The translations under genes and the position numbers were made by a program. Of a stretch of DNA of 51,668 bases, positions 35,359-44,831 are shown one piece after another (position 1 is the stretch's first letter; every line of letters starts with the position of its first letter). Source of the DNA: Bacteroidaceae bacterium (lineage in GTDB: Bacteria > Bacteroidota > Bacteroidia > Bacteroidales > Bacteroidaceae); the NCBI GenBank assembly GCA_017407905.1, contig JAFQVS010000076.1:1-51668 (forward strand), read 5' to 3'. The notes beneath the pieces were generated by a model, which made no database searches, was not told the DNA's origin, and was given only the letters and a program-made list of their open reading frames with translations.

Positions 35359-36357
35359 TTACTTTATCTCCCACGTCTCGTTGGTCTCCAAAAGCTCGGC
35401 AAAGGTGTGATAGGGCTTTTTGGCCTTAATCTCCTCGATCTGCTCGTGGACGCTGTCGTTGTATGTGGGTGCCTCGACGTCGCGTATTACGCCTAAAGCA
35501 ACGGGAAAATCGGGGCCCTCCATAAGCGCCAGCTTCAGATGCAGGGTGGGGTCGGTGCAGTGTGCGTCGTGTACAAGAATCTCATTCTCGCCTGCCTCGC
35601 TCACCTTCACCACCTTTAGGCCGAAGCCCTCTTGTGCAAGGCCATACTCGTTATTCTCGCCAAAAATCATTGGCTTGCCGTGTTCGAGGTAGATGGCGTT
35701 CTTGGCGCGTCCCTCTTTGGTATATACGCTCTCGTGTGTGCCGTTGTTGAAGATTACGCAATTCTGCAACACCTCGGTAACAGATGCGCCTTTATGTCGG
35801 GCGGCGGCCTTCAGGCACTCCACGGCTGCCGACATATCAGTGGCGACGCAGCGGGCAAAGAAATTGCCGCGTGCACCGAAGCATAGCTCGGCGGGACGGA
35901 AAGGCTCCTCGACCGTGCCGTAGGGCGACGACTTACTTACAAAGCCGCGCTTCGAGGTGGGCGAGTATTGTCCCTTTGTGAGGCCGTAGATACGGTTGTT
36001 CAGCAGAATCATATTAAGGTCGATGTTACGGCGCACTGCGTGGATAAAGTGGTTACCGCCTATGGCAAGGCCGTCGCCGTCGCCCGAGACCTGCCACACG
36101 GTAAGGTTGGGGTTGGCGACCTTTGCGCCTGTGGCAATGGCTGCCGCGCGTCCGTGTATCGTGTGGAACCCGTATGTGTTCATATAGTAGGGCAGACGCG
36201 ACGAGCATCCGATGCCCGATATTACTGCAATGTCGTGCGGGGCAACGCCCAGCTCACTCATAGCCTTGTGCAGCGCTCCCAGAAAAGCGTGGTCGCCGCA
36301 ACCGGGACACCAACGGGGTTGTCCGAATTTGTAGTCTTGTGCTTTATATTCGCTCAT
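35359..36357 (-). CDS. korB: 2-oxoglutarate:ferredoxin oxidoreductase, beta subunit
   Basis: A 332-residue beta subunit with CPGCGDH (17-23), the thiamine diphosphate motif GDGDGLAIGGNH (92-103) and NNRIYGLTKGQ. With KorA it converts 2-oxoglutarate and CoA to succinyl-CoA and CO2 with reduction of ferredoxin, and can run in reverse for carboxylation in anaerobes. The first PGCG cysteines bind the [4Fe-4S] cluster. It is 33 bases downstream of korA. 2-oxoglutarate is inferred from subunit type; other 2-oxoacids are possible. Confidence 0.93.
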   Translation of the reverse strand: MSEYKAQDYKFGQPRWCPGCGDHAFLGALHKAMSELGVAPHDIAVISGIGCSSRLPYYMNTYGFHTIHGRAAAIATGAKVANPNLTVWQVSGDGDGLAIGGNHFIHAVRRNIDLNMILLNNRIYGLTKGQYSPTSKRGFVSKSSPYGTVEEPFRPAELCFGARGNFFARCVATDMSAAVECLKAAARHKGASVTEVLQNCVIFNNGTHESVYTKEGRAKNAIYLEHGKPMIFGENNEYGLAQEGFGLKVVKVSEAGENEILVHDAHCTDPTLHLKLALMEGPDFPVALGVIRDVEAPTYNDSVHEQIEEIKAKKPYHTFAELLETNETWEIK

Positions 36358-36390
36358 AACTGTGTTTTTTTGTTGGTTAAACGGTTGGGG

Positions 36391-38241
36391 TTATTCCTCG
36401 ATGATTTTTGTGAAGGCCTCGACCAGCGATGCTACGTTGAAGGGCTGTCCCTTTACCTCGTTGTATTGCAGTATTTCGATGCCGTTTGTCTTCATACGCA
36501 GATAGCCTGCCAGCTGTCCCATATTCTGCTCGGCTACGACAACTTTCTTGTAGCGTGCGAGTGTCTCGCGGGTGCCGCGGGGCAGGGGATTGATGACGTT
36601 CAGATGGGCCTGTGCCACCTTTTTGCCCTCGGCGCGCATCTGGAGCATTGCCTCGTGCAGATGACCGTATGTTCCGCCGAAGCCGACAATTAGGAGGTCG
36701 GCATCCTCGTCGCCCTCGACCTTTAGCGGGGGCAGTGTGTCGGCTATGCGCTCAATTTTTTGTGCACGCTGCTCGACCATTAGCTGGTGATTCTCGGGGT
36801 CGTTGCTGATGGCGCCCGTTGCGCTGCTCTTTTCGAGGCCGCCTATGCGGTGCATAAAGCCGGGGGTGCCGGGCACTGCCCAATAGCGCACGAGTGTTTC
36901 GGGGTTGCGCTTGTAGGGGCTCCACCCCTCGCTCATCTCGGGTGTTACGTATGGGGGCACGATGGCGGGATATTCGTTAATGTCGGGTAGCTTCCACGCT
37001 GCCGAGCCGTTGGCGATGAATGCGTCGGTGAGCAGAAAGACCGGGGTCATATGCTCGACGGCTATCTTGGCGGCAAGGAACGCCGAGTCGAAGCAGTCGG
37101 TGGGCGACGTTGCGGCAATCACGGGAATGGGGCTCTCGCCGTTACGTCCGTAGAGTACTTGCAAAAGGTCGGTCTGTTCCGATTTTGTGGGTAGGCCGGT
37201 CGAGGGGCCTCCGCGCTGTACGTCTATTATCACAAGGGGAAGCTCGGTAATCATTGCAAGGTTGATGGCCTCGCTCTTGAGGCATATTCCCGGGCCCGAG
37301 GTTGATGTGCAGGCGAGTGCTCCGGCGTATGCTGCTCCGACGGCCGATGCGCATCCGGCAATCTCGTCCTCGGCCTGCATTGTTACAACGCCCATTGACT
37401 TGTGCTTGGCAAGCTCGTGCAGGACGTCGGTTGCGGGGGTGATGGGGTACGAGCCGAGGAACAGGCGCATCCCGGCCTTTTCGGCAGCTGCCATAAGTCC
37501 GTAGGCTGTGGCCTTGTTGCCGTTAATGTCCATATATTTACCCTTTGCCTTGTTCTTGCTCTCTATTGTGTAGGTGTGCGAGGCCGATGCGTGGGTGTTG
37601 TGTCCCATATCATAGCCGGCACGAAGCACTTTTATGTTGGCCTCGGCAATTTCGGGCTTTTTGGCGAATTTTGCACGAAGCATTCCCTCGGCCAGTGAGA
37701 GGTCGCGGTCGAAGAGCCAGCATACAAGGCCCAGCGCAAGCATATTCTTACAGCGCACGATGCTTTTGTTGTCCATCCCGCTATCCTTGAGTGTCTCTTG
37801 GCACATTGAGGTGATGGGGCAGGGGATTACGTCGCACGTTATTCCAAGCTCGGCGATGGGGTCGTCGGTGGTAAATTGTGCCTTTTCGAGGTCTTTTGCG
37901 GTGAACGAGTCGCTGTCTATTATTATCGCGGCTGTGGGCTTGCAGTATTTGTATTGCGTCTTTAGTGCTGCGGGGTTCATTGCGATTAGTACGTCGCATT
38001 TGTCGCCGGGCGTGAACACTTTATCGGCGCCTACGTGTACCTGAAAGCCCGATACTCCTGTGAGCACTCCTTGCGGGGCGCGAATGTCGGCGGGATAGTC
38101 GGGGAATGTACAAATATCGTTTCCCACTGTTGCCGAAATTGTCGAGAAAATGTTGCCGACAAGCTGCATACCGTCGCCCGAGTCGCCCGAGAAGCGTACG
38201 ATTACTTGGTCGGTGTTTTTCGAATTTTTTGATTCTGCCAT
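36391..38241 (-). CDS. korA: 2-oxoglutarate:ferredoxin oxidoreductase, alpha subunit (gamma-alpha fusion)
   Basis: Starting at MAESKNSKNTDQ (38241) the protein has 616 residues. It begins with the gamma domain (VRFSGDSGDGMQLVGNIFS and the CoA-side loop), followed by the alpha domain with GSYPITPATDVLHELAK, MQAEDEIAGCASAVGAAYAG and TSTSGPGICLKSEAI, the usual fused form in 2-oxoacid:ferredoxin oxidoreductases. It works with KorB in the cytosol; ferredoxin links it to anaerobic energy metabolism. No separate delta/ferredoxin-like subunit gene is next to it. Confidence 0.94.
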   Translation of the reverse strand: MAESKNSKNTDQVIVRFSGDSGDGMQLVGNIFSTISATVGNDICTFPDYPADIRAPQGVLTGVSGFQVHVGADKVFTPGDKCDVLIAMNPAALKTQYKYCKPTAAIIIDSDSFTAKDLEKAQFTTDDPIAELGITCDVIPCPITSMCQETLKDSGMDNKSIVRCKNMLALGLVCWLFDRDLSLAEGMLRAKFAKKPEIAEANIKVLRAGYDMGHNTHASASHTYTIESKNKAKGKYMDINGNKATAYGLMAAAEKAGMRLFLGSYPITPATDVLHELAKHKSMGVVTMQAEDEIAGCASAVGAAYAGALACTSTSGPGICLKSEAINLAMITELPLVIIDVQRGGPSTGLPTKSEQTDLLQVLYGRNGESPIPVIAATSPTDCFDSAFLAAKIAVEHMTPVFLLTDAFIANGSAAWKLPDINEYPAIVPPYVTPEMSEGWSPYKRNPETLVRYWAVPGTPGFMHRIGGLEKSSATGAISNDPENHQLMVEQRAQKIERIADTLPPLKVEGDEDADLLIVGFGGTYGHLHEAMLQMRAEGKKVAQAHLNVINPLPRGTRETLARYKKVVVAEQNMGQLAGYLRMKTNGIEILQYNEVKGQPFNVASLVEAFTKIIEE

Positions 38242-38337
38242 ATTGTGGTCAAATAAGTGTTTGTAATATGGCGTCAAATTTCGCAAACATTTACGAAAAG
38301 AAAAAGTATTTTAACGATAACTTTTGCCTCGGTAACG

Positions 38338-38374
38338 AAAAATCCCGATGGAAATAGAAACCATCGGGATTTTT
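38338..38374 (-). terminator. Terminator of the TonB-dependent receptor gene
   Basis: A perfect 14-bp stem (38338-38351 with 38361-38374) with core TCCCGATGG/CCATCGGGA and a 9-base loop is followed by five T on the minus strand. It separates the receptor gene from korA. Confidence 0.85.
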
Positions 38375-38406
38375 TATGCTTTTGGGCGATGCTTTTTACT
38401 TGCTTT

Positions 38407-40878
38407 TTACATCATACCCTCGCCCTCGAAGCTGTCGTCGCCCATATTCATCTGCTGGGTGTCGCTCTGTTTGCGGGTGGGACGCTTGGCCTTCATATTG
38501 CCGAAGCTGTATGTGAGGGTGAAACTCAGGCGGCGTCCGCCGTGGCTGTTCTTGGCGTCGCGTCTGAAATTGCTGTCGCCCGTTACGGTGTGCCAGCCGC
38601 GGCTGTCGAGAAGGTCGCGCACGTTGAGGCTGAGGCTCCAATGTTGGTTGAAGCTCTTGCGGACGCCGAGGTCGAGCGAGTAGTTGGGCTCGCGGTGTCC
38701 CTGTGCCACGATGCGCTTGGCATTGTAGCGTCCCGTTGCCTGCATTGTTACGGCCCACGGCAGTATGACGCTTGCCGTCATACGGGCGTTCCACGAGAAA
38801 TTCTCGTCGGCCTCGCCTGTGATTGTCTGCTCGTTTATTGTGTATTTGAATCCGTCGAGTTTGTAGTAGAAAAGGTTGAGGGTGGTTGTAAGGTCGAGAA
38901 TCTTGAACAGACGGTTCTTGCCGATAATCTCAAGGCCGGCCGATTGCTGGCTTGCCACATTCTCGAATGTAGTGTATATTATGTTGCCCTGATTGTAGCT
39001 TATGCGCTCAATTACGTCGTCGGTGGTGCGATAGTAGCCCGAGACCGAGAGTGTGTGGTCGCTCCAATTTTTTATGTAGTTGAGCTCGTAGGCGTTGGAG
39101 TACTCGGGGGTAAGGTCGGGGTTACCGAACGAGATATTTGTCGAGTCGCTGATGTTGCTGAAACTGTTCAGCTGGCCTCCCCACGGACGGCGCAGGCGGC
39201 GTGTGTAGTTTACCTGAATCTCGTTGCCTGCGGGCAGTGAGTAGCTTAGGAAGAGGCTGGGGAAGAGGCTGAAAAAGTCCTTGTCGGTGTAGGCGGGCTG
39301 GGGGCCGTTGTGCTCTTGCTCCCAATTGAGCGAGCGTGTCTTTACGCGCCAATATTCGGCGCGCAGGCCTGCCTGATAGCCGAATTTCCCGATGCGTCCC
39401 GAGTAGGTGCCGTACAGGGCGTGTGTGTCCTGATTGTAGATGAAACGGTTGAAGAGGTTTTTGTCCTCTTGTGTGTGCGCCTCGTCGTTATATGTAATTG
39501 TGGGATTCTCGTCGCGCGAGAAATTGGCGTGATAGCCGGCCTCGATGCGTGCATTGTCGCTTATCTTATTCTCGTAGTCGAGTTTAATCTCGGTGTTGCT
39601 GCTCTCGCTTTTGACGTACTGATATTGGTAGCTGTTGGCGATATTGGGGTTGCCTACCCACTCGGTCGATTGACGATAGACGGCCTCGCGCTTCATATTC
39701 CATATATTGTGGCTGGCCGAGAGGTCGATAAAGTGCCCGTCTTTGAATGTGTGGCGGTAGCCACCCTCGAAATTAAGCATCGAGGGCTTGTTGGTCTGGT
39801 CGGTGGTGCGCAGGCGTGTCTCGCTTATCTCCATTGTCGAGAGTTTTCCGCCTTGTGTGTGTACGCTTGTGCCAAACTCACCTTTTGTGCGCATTGCCAT
39901 AAGGTTGGTGTATAGCTCGTCCTTCTCGGTGAAGCGCCACGTGAGGCCTGCGCGCGCAAAGAGGTTCTGAGGCTCGCGGCTGTTCTCGGTGTGCTGTCTC
40001 TGGAAGGCGTCGCGGGTGAAATACTCGGTAAAGGAGTCGCCCTCGCCGTCGTGGTTCATATTGCGGTAGTTTAGTCCCACGTAAGCGTCGAGTTTGCCGC
40101 TGCTGTAGTTTACGTTGCCGCCTGCGTTGTATCCGCCTTGTGAGTCGCCCCCGGCCTGCACGCTGCCGTAGTATCCGGCCTTGCGGTCGCGCTTAAGCAC
40201 AATGTTGATTATTCCGGCTGTGCCCTCGGGCGAGTGCTTGGCCGAGGGGTTTGTTATTACCTCAATCTTCTCGATGCTTCCGGCGGGCATCTGCTGGAGA
40301 ATGTCGCCCTGATTGTCGGCTGTCAGTCCCGAGGCTTTTCCGTTTATCCACACTGTTACGCTCTCGCTGCCACGCAGCGAGACGGTACCCTCGTTGCTTA
40401 CCTCGATCGAGGGAATATCTTCGAGGACGTCTGTTGCGCTACCGCCCGTTGCCGCAATATTCTGGTCGATGGTGAAGACGCGCTTGTCGATGTCAAATTT
40501 CATCTGACTGCGCTGCTCGGTAACGACAACCTCTTTCAGTAGTTTGTTGTCGGGCTTTAGGCGTATGGTGCCCATATTGTTGCTCGCCCCCTTTGTCATT
40601 TGTATGCTGCGTGTGTCGTCAAGATAGCCGACGAACGATATTTTTACAACGTAGTCGCCTGCCTTTACTTGCGATATTGTGAAATTGCCTTTCTCGTCGG
40701 TGCTGCATCCGTTTATTGGGGTGCTGCTGCCTTTGGGTAGCAGGGCTACGGTTACAAACTCAAGCGGCTCTTTACTTTTTGAGTCGATGACTTGTCCTTT
40801 AATAATGCCGTCGGCCGTTTGTGCAAGAAGCAGTAGCGGCATAAAGAGGGCGATGAGGGAAAATAGCGCTTTTTTCAT
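38407..40878 (-). CDS. TonB-dependent receptor-like outer membrane beta-barrel protein
   Basis: An 823-residue protein: signal peptide ending LLLLAQ (about 20), a carboxypeptidase-regulatory-like domain (about 24-112), a plug domain with VLEDIPSIEVSNEGTVSLRG and GTAGIINIVLKRDRK (about 120-235), then a long beta-barrel. This is the outer membrane beta-barrel family of Bacteroidota TonB receptors, and not a SusC; no SusD partner is adjacent. The substrate is unknown; iron chelates, peptides or glycans are all possible. The C-terminus after the last barrel strand (TYSFGNM) carries an extra tail of about 30 residues rich in K, Q, D and M. Confidence 0.88.
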   Translation of the reverse strand: MKKALFSLIALFMPLLLLAQTADGIIKGQVIDSKSKEPLEFVTVALLPKGSSTPINGCSTDEKGNFTISQVKAGDYVVKISFVGYLDDTRSIQMTKGASNNMGTIRLKPDNKLLKEVVVTEQRSQMKFDIDKRVFTIDQNIAATGGSATDVLEDIPSIEVSNEGTVSLRGSESVTVWINGKASGLTADNQGDILQQMPAGSIEKIEVITNPSAKHSPEGTAGIINIVLKRDRKAGYYGSVQAGGDSQGGYNAGGNVNYSSGKLDAYVGLNYRNMNHDGEGDSFTEYFTRDAFQRQHTENSREPQNLFARAGLTWRFTEKDELYTNLMAMRTKGEFGTSVHTQGGKLSTMEISETRLRTTDQTNKPSMLNFEGGYRHTFKDGHFIDLSASHNIWNMKREAVYRQSTEWVGNPNIANSYQYQYVKSESSNTEIKLDYENKISDNARIEAGYHANFSRDENPTITYNDEAHTQEDKNLFNRFIYNQDTHALYGTYSGRIGKFGYQAGLRAEYWRVKTRSLNWEQEHNGPQPAYTDKDFFSLFPSLFLSYSLPAGNEIQVNYTRRLRRPWGGQLNSFSNISDSTNISFGNPDLTPEYSNAYELNYIKNWSDHTLSVSGYYRTTDDVIERISYNQGNIIYTTFENVASQQSAGLEIIGKNRLFKILDLTTTLNLFYYKLDGFKYTINEQTITGEADENFSWNARMTASVILPWAVTMQATGRYNAKRIVAQGHREPNYSLDLGVRKSFNQHWSLSLNVRDLLDSRGWHTVTGDSNFRRDAKNSHGGRRLSFTLTYSFGNMKAKRPTRKQSDTQQMNMGDDSFEGEGMM

Positions 40879-41223
40879 TGTCTCTTATTGCTGTCTTTTT
40901 TTTAATTTTTTATTCAATCATTATAGTTTGACTTTTTTCTTTGGCAAAGGTTTAGTCGTGCGCATCAATTCTTTTAAAAATGTTTTTAGTGTCTTTCTGC
41001 TGTTTTTAAAATTATTGCGGCGCTATGAAAAAAGAGCCAACGGCCAATTATTGCAAATATTTCTCGGGGAAATTGTCAAATTTCTAAATTTTCGGCTGCG
41101 AATTTACATCTTTTTCCTTTGTGGCTCAATTATCTTCGCCAATAAATTGCATATTTTTTTACTTTTTGTTATCTTCGCGCCGAGTTTTTTGGGAAATAAA
41201 TAATTATTTAAAATATAGAGATT
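40879..41223. other. Divergent intergenic region, TonB receptor/efp
   Basis: 345 AT-rich bases. They hold the efp promoter (41147-41177) and a second TATCTTCG at 41131-41138 without a matching -33. I could not identify a consensus promoter for the receptor gene and see no gene or RNA. Confidence 0.5.
41147..41177 (+). promoter_or_regulatory. efp promoter
   Basis: TTG (41147-41149), 20 bases, then TATCTTCG (41170-41177). The ahcY promoter has the same -7 form, so TATCTTCG seems to be a common variant in this genome. Confidence 0.55.
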
Positions 41224-41790
41224 ATGATAAATGCACAGGACATTAAAATCGGTACCGCTATCCGTATGGATGGCAAGTTGTATTTCTGCATCGACTTCTT
41301 GCACGTAAAGCCCGGTAAGGGTAATACCTTTATGCGCACAAAGCTCAAAGACGTTGTTGACGGCTATGTGCTTGAGCGTCGTTTCAATATTGGTGAGAAA
41401 CTCGAGGATGTTCGCGTAGAGCGTCGTCCCTATCAGTATCTTTATCAGGAGGGTAGCGACTACGTATTTATGAATCAGGAGACATACGAGCAGATTAACA
41501 TCGCCGGTGCTCAGATTAACGGTGTCGATTATATGAAAGAGGGTATGGTGCTCGAGGTTGTAACAGACGCTTCGACCGAGACTGTTCTCTTTGCCGATAT
41601 GCCCGTAAAGGTTGTTCTTGCAATTCAATACACCGAGCCCGGCCTCAAAGGCGACACTGCTACAAACACCACAAAGCCCGCTACACTCGAAACAGGCGCC
41701 GAGATTCGCGTTCCCCTGTTCATCAACGAGGGCGAGCTTGTCGAGGTTGACACACGCGACGGTTCATACGTTGGTCGCGTAAAGGCATAA
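41224..41790 (+). CDS. efp: Elongation factor P
   Basis: A 188-residue EF-P with three beta domains. The tip loop reads HVKPGKGNTFMR, so the lysine modified in many bacteria is K32. EF-P relieves ribosome stalling at consecutive prolines. Codon use is strongly biased to T-ending and favoured codons compared with flanking genes, as expected for a highly expressed gene. No epmA/epmB or earP gene is adjacent. Confidence 0.97.
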   Translation: MINAQDIKIGTAIRMDGKLYFCIDFLHVKPGKGNTFMRTKLKDVVDGYVLERRFNIGEKLEDVRVERRPYQYLYQEGSDYVFMNQETYEQINIAGAQINGVDYMKEGMVLEVVTDASTETVLFADMPVKVVLAIQYTEPGLKGDTATNTTKPATLETGAEIRVPLFINEGELVEVDTRDGSYVGRVKA

Positions 41791-41804
41791 TTTTTTGAAT
41801 TATC

Positions 41805-41851
41805 GGCAGGCTTTTTTGTCGGGGGTCGGACTTCTGCTCAAAAAGCCTGCC
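41805..41851 (+). terminator. efp terminator
   Basis: A 12-bp stem GGCAGGCTTTTT with AAAAAGCCTGCC (41805-41816 with 41840-41851) encloses a 23-base loop, 14 bases past the efp stop. The T run is inside the stem, so it may be leaky into the next gene 18 bases later. Confidence 0.6.
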
Positions 41852-41868
41852 TTAAAAATGTAAAAATC

Positions 41869-42864
41869 TTGTTATACTCTATAATTATTCCGGTATATAA
41901 CAGACCCGGAGAGATTCAAGAACTCTTAGAGAGCCTGTCGGCTCAGACAGTAAAGCCTTTTGAGTTGCTTATTATAGAGGATGGCTCAAAAGAACGGTGC
42001 GATCATTTGCTTGACCGCTACCGTTCTTCTTTTACTATCCACTACTATTATAAGCCCAACTCGGGACGCAGCGACACGCGCAACTATGGAATGGAGCGCG
42101 CCACGGGCGATTATCTGCTCTTCTTCGACTCGGATGTTATCCTGCCGCCCTTCTATTTCGAGAGGCTGCAAGCTGCAATGGAGGCCGAGTATTGCGACTG
42201 CTTCGGCGGTCCCGATGCTGCCGACGCCTCATTCTCGGACATACAAAAGGCGGTGAACCACTCAATGACGGGCTTCTGGACAACGGGAGGCATCCGCGGC
42301 GGAAAGGTGGTGGCCGAGAAATTCTGTCCCCGTACATTCAATATGGGACTATCGCGCGCGGTATATGAGCGCGTAGGGGGCTTCGAGGATATGATGGGCG
42401 AGGATATTGACCTCAGCATACGCATACGCGAGGCCGGCTTTAAGACCCGCCTCATACGCGAGGCGTTTGTCTATCATAAGCGCAGGGTCGATCTTACCCG
42501 TTTCTTCAAGCAGGTGAATAATTTCGGTCAGGCGAGAATATGGCTGCACATAAAGCACCCCGGCTCGCTGAAGATAGTGCACACGCTGCCGGCGCTTATG
42601 CTCATCGCGGGTGCCCTGCTTCTTATGGCCTCAATCCTTTACCCGTGGCTTCTGTTGCTTCCCGCAGCCTACCTGCTGCTAATCTTCTTCGACTCGCTGC
42701 TCAAGAACAAAAGTCTGAAAGTTGCCGCCTACTCGGTGGTAACGGCAATTGTGCAGATAAGCGGTTACGGAACGGGATTCTTAAAGGCCTTCTGGTATAA
42801 GCTGATACTTAAGCAGCCTCTCGAAACAAAAAAGAACCTTACAAAATTATATAATAGGGGTTGA
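41869..42864 (+). CDS. Family 2 glycosyltransferase with C-terminal membrane segments
   Basis: The frame starts at a TTG (41869), giving MLYSIIIPVYNRP, the usual opening of family 2 glycosyltransferases, with no ATG or GTG that keeps this strand. Other motifs are IIEDGS, the metal-binding FFDSDV (D87, D89) and GGFEDMMGEDIDLSIR with the acceptor-side ED. About residues 238-275 form two hydrophobic helices, so it is anchored in the inner membrane, with a basic tail. It probably builds a surface glycan. Its stop overlaps the radC start by 1 base. Confidence 0.87.
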   Translation: MLYSIIIPVYNRPGEIQELLESLSAQTVKPFELLIIEDGSKERCDHLLDRYRSSFTIHYYYKPNSGRSDTRNYGMERATGDYLLFFDSDVILPPFYFERLQAAMEAEYCDCFGGPDAADASFSDIQKAVNHSMTGFWTTGGIRGGKVVAEKFCPRTFNMGLSRAVYERVGGFEDMMGEDIDLSIRIREAGFKTRLIREAFVYHKRRVDLTRFFKQVNNFGQARIWLHIKHPGSLKIVHTLPALMLIAGALLLMASILYPWLLLLPAAYLLLIFFDSLLKNKSLKVAAYSVVTAIVQISGYGTGFLKAFWYKLILKQPLETKKNLTKLYNRG

Positions 42865-43562
42865 TGGCAAAGGAAAAGCACAAAGCAAGCATAAAAGAGT
42901 GGCCCGAGGACGAGCGTCCGCGCGAGAAGGCTTTTCGCTACGGAATCTCCACGCTCAGTAAAGCCGAGCTTTTGGCGATACTCATAGGTTCGGGAACGGT
43001 CGATGAATCGGCCGTCGAGCTTATGAAGCGTGTGCTTGCCTCGTGTGGCAACAATATTGGTCGTCTGGCGCGTCTCTCGGTCGATGATTTATGCCTGTTC
43101 AAGGGTATAGGCCCGGCAAAGGCAATCTCCATTGTTGCCGCCTGCGAATTGTGGAAAAGACGTCAAGATGACGAGCGCGACAGGATGAAGCGCATCTATA
43201 CGTCGCGTAATTTGTACGAATATTTCTATCCGCTCTTGTGCGATAAGCCCTTTGAGGAGTGTTACGTGCTTTTGCTCAATCAGATGAATTGTATCATAGG
43301 GCACGTGCGCATAGGAAGCGGCGGCCTCACCTCGACGGCTGTGGATATACGCTTGGTGCTGCGCTCGGCACTGCTGAAATGTGCAACAGGCGTAGTGCTG
43401 TGCCATAATCACCCATCGGGCAGCCTGCATCCGAGCATCGACGACGACCGTCTGACAACCACTCTTCTGAAGGCCTGTAAGATTATGAACATACGCCTGC
43501 TCGACCACATTATATTAACCGACGGTGCTTATTACAGCTACTCGGACGAGCGGCGTCTGTAA
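42864..43562 (+). CDS. radC: RadC/JAB-domain protein
   Basis: 232 residues from the ATG at 42864, which overlaps the glycosyltransferase stop. An N-terminal helix-hairpin-helix-like part (about 20-100, LCLFKGIGPAKAISIVAA) precedes the JAMM metalloprotease-like domain with HNHPSGSLHPSIDD (H181, H183, D194). RadC was once linked to DNA repair, but that is not supported; the family's function is unknown and it is often found on mobile elements. This copy lies among housekeeping genes. Confidence 0.92.
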   Translation: MAKEKHKASIKEWPEDERPREKAFRYGISTLSKAELLAILIGSGTVDESAVELMKRVLASCGNNIGRLARLSVDDLCLFKGIGPAKAISIVAACELWKRRQDDERDRMKRIYTSRNLYEYFYPLLCDKPFEECYVLLLNQMNCIIGHVRIGSGGLTSTAVDIRLVLRSALLKCATGVVLCHNHPSGSLHPSIDDDRLTTTLLKACKIMNIRLLDHIILTDGAYYSYSDERRL

Positions 43563-43587
43563 AAGGCGCAACCTTTTTTTGTGGGGG

Positions 43588-43645
43588 AATTTAGACGCTT
43601 CCTACATAAAAACCTTTTTTTTGGAAATTTAAACAGCTTCTTATA
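43588..43645 (+). repeat. Two direct copies of the dispersed intergenic motif
   Basis: Copies at 43588-43608 (AATTTAGACGCTTCCTACATA) and 43625-43645, both in plus orientation, share the pattern AATTTARAC-GCTTC-TA. They lie between radC and the MIP18-type gene and may act as its leader or promoter region. Confidence 0.5.
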
Positions 43646-43674
43646 TATAGTCGCACCACTTTAAATATTATACA

Positions 43675-43986
43675 ATGGATAAATTTCAGTTGGAACAGAA
43701 AATAGTTGAGATGATAAAAACGGTATATGACCCAGAAATTCCCGTAAACATTTACGACCTCGGATTGATATACCGCATCGAGGTAAAGGACGATGGTTCC
43801 GTTGAGATTGATATGACGCTGACAGCCCCTAATTGTCCCGCCGCCGATTTTATGATGGAGGATGTGAGGCAAAAGGTCGAGGGCATTGAGGGCGTAGGAG
43901 AGCTTACGCTTAATCTTGTCTTTGAGCCCGAGTGGAGTCAGGATCTTATGACCGAGGAGGCTAAATTAGAGCTCGGGTTTTTGTAA
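43675..43986 (+). CDS. MIP18/PaaD-type iron-sulfur assembly factor
   Basis: A 103-residue protein of the MIP18 (DUF59) family with YDPEIPVNIYDLGLIYRIEV (18-37) and LTAPNCPAADFM including the conserved cysteine C54. Members of this family help deliver Fe-S clusters (SufT, human MIP18) or assist PaaD-like oxygenase assembly; in a Bacteroidota without other paa genes nearby an Fe-S role is most likely. It starts 112 bases after radC and precedes lpxH by 42 bases. No suf genes are adjacent. Confidence 0.88.
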   Translation: MDKFQLEQKIVEMIKTVYDPEIPVNIYDLGLIYRIEVKDDGSVEIDMTLTAPNCPAADFMMEDVRQKVEGIEGVGELTLNLVFEPEWSQDLMTEEAKLELGFL

Positions 43987-44028
43987 CCCCCTCTGTCGGC
44001 GCACATAAACAGTAAAAAAGAGCATAGT

Positions 44029-44808
44029 ATGAAAAAGGTCTATTTTCTATCCGATGCGCATCTGGGCGCGTGGGCCCTTGAGCATCGTCGCACACAAGAG
44101 CGTCGTTTAGTCTCGTTCCTCGATAAGATTGGGGACGATGCGGCCGCAATATATATGCTGGGCGATATGTTCGACTTTTGGTACGAGCATAAATATGTCG
44201 TGCCCAAAGGCTACACACGTTTCTTGGGTAAAATATCCTCGCTCACCGACCGCGGCGTCGAGGTACATTTCTTCACCGGCAACCACGACCAATGGTGCCT
44301 CGACTATTTCGAGAAGGAGTGTGGGATGATTGTGCACCGCGAGCCCTTCCTCACCGAGATTATGGGCAAGGAATTTTTCCTTGCTCACGGCGATGAATTT
44401 TCCTCGGAGCGCGGCTACCATATTCTACGGTGGCTCTTCCGCAATAAACTGTTGCGTCGAATGTTCTCGGCACTGCATCCGCGCTGGAGCCTGTGGCTGG
44501 GCAACAGCTGGGCCCGCCACAGTATGCTGCAACACAAAATAAAGGGCGACACACCCTTTATGGGCGAGGAGAAAGAGGCCTGCGTGCAGTATGCCAAGCG
44601 CTATCTTCAGCAGCACAACACGGTCGATTGCTTCATATTCGGGCACCGCCACTGCGACGAGGATTTAGTGCTGGGCGAAAAGTCGCGCTGCATAATCTTG
44701 GGCGATTGGATATATACCTTTGCCTACGTCGTCTATGATGGAAAAACAATCTCGCACGAGCGTTACGTCGAGGGCGACGAGACGCAAATTATCTCCCGCA
44801 GCGAGTAA
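44029..44808 (+). CDS. lpxH: UDP-2,3-diacylglucosamine diphosphatase (LpxH type)
   Basis: A 259-residue calcineurin-like phosphoesterase with the ordered metal motifs SDAHLG (D9, H11), GDMFDFWYEH (D46, D49), GNHDQW (N85, H86, D87), AHGDEF and FGHRH. The GDxFDFWyE wording is typical of LpxH, which cleaves UDP-2,3-diacylglucosamine to lipid X in lipid A synthesis at the inner face of the inner membrane. Its nearest neighbours do not include other lpx genes. Confidence 0.88.
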   Translation: MKKVYFLSDAHLGAWALEHRRTQERRLVSFLDKIGDDAAAIYMLGDMFDFWYEHKYVVPKGYTRFLGKISSLTDRGVEVHFFTGNHDQWCLDYFEKECGMIVHREPFLTEIMGKEFFLAHGDEFSSERGYHILRWLFRNKLLRRMFSALHPRWSLWLGNSWARHSMLQHKIKGDTPFMGEEKEACVQYAKRYLQQHNTVDCFIFGHRHCDEDLVLGEKSRCIILGDWIYTFAYVVYDGKTISHERYVEGDETQIISRSE

Positions 44809-44831
44809 AAATTACTAAACAGAACCCGACA

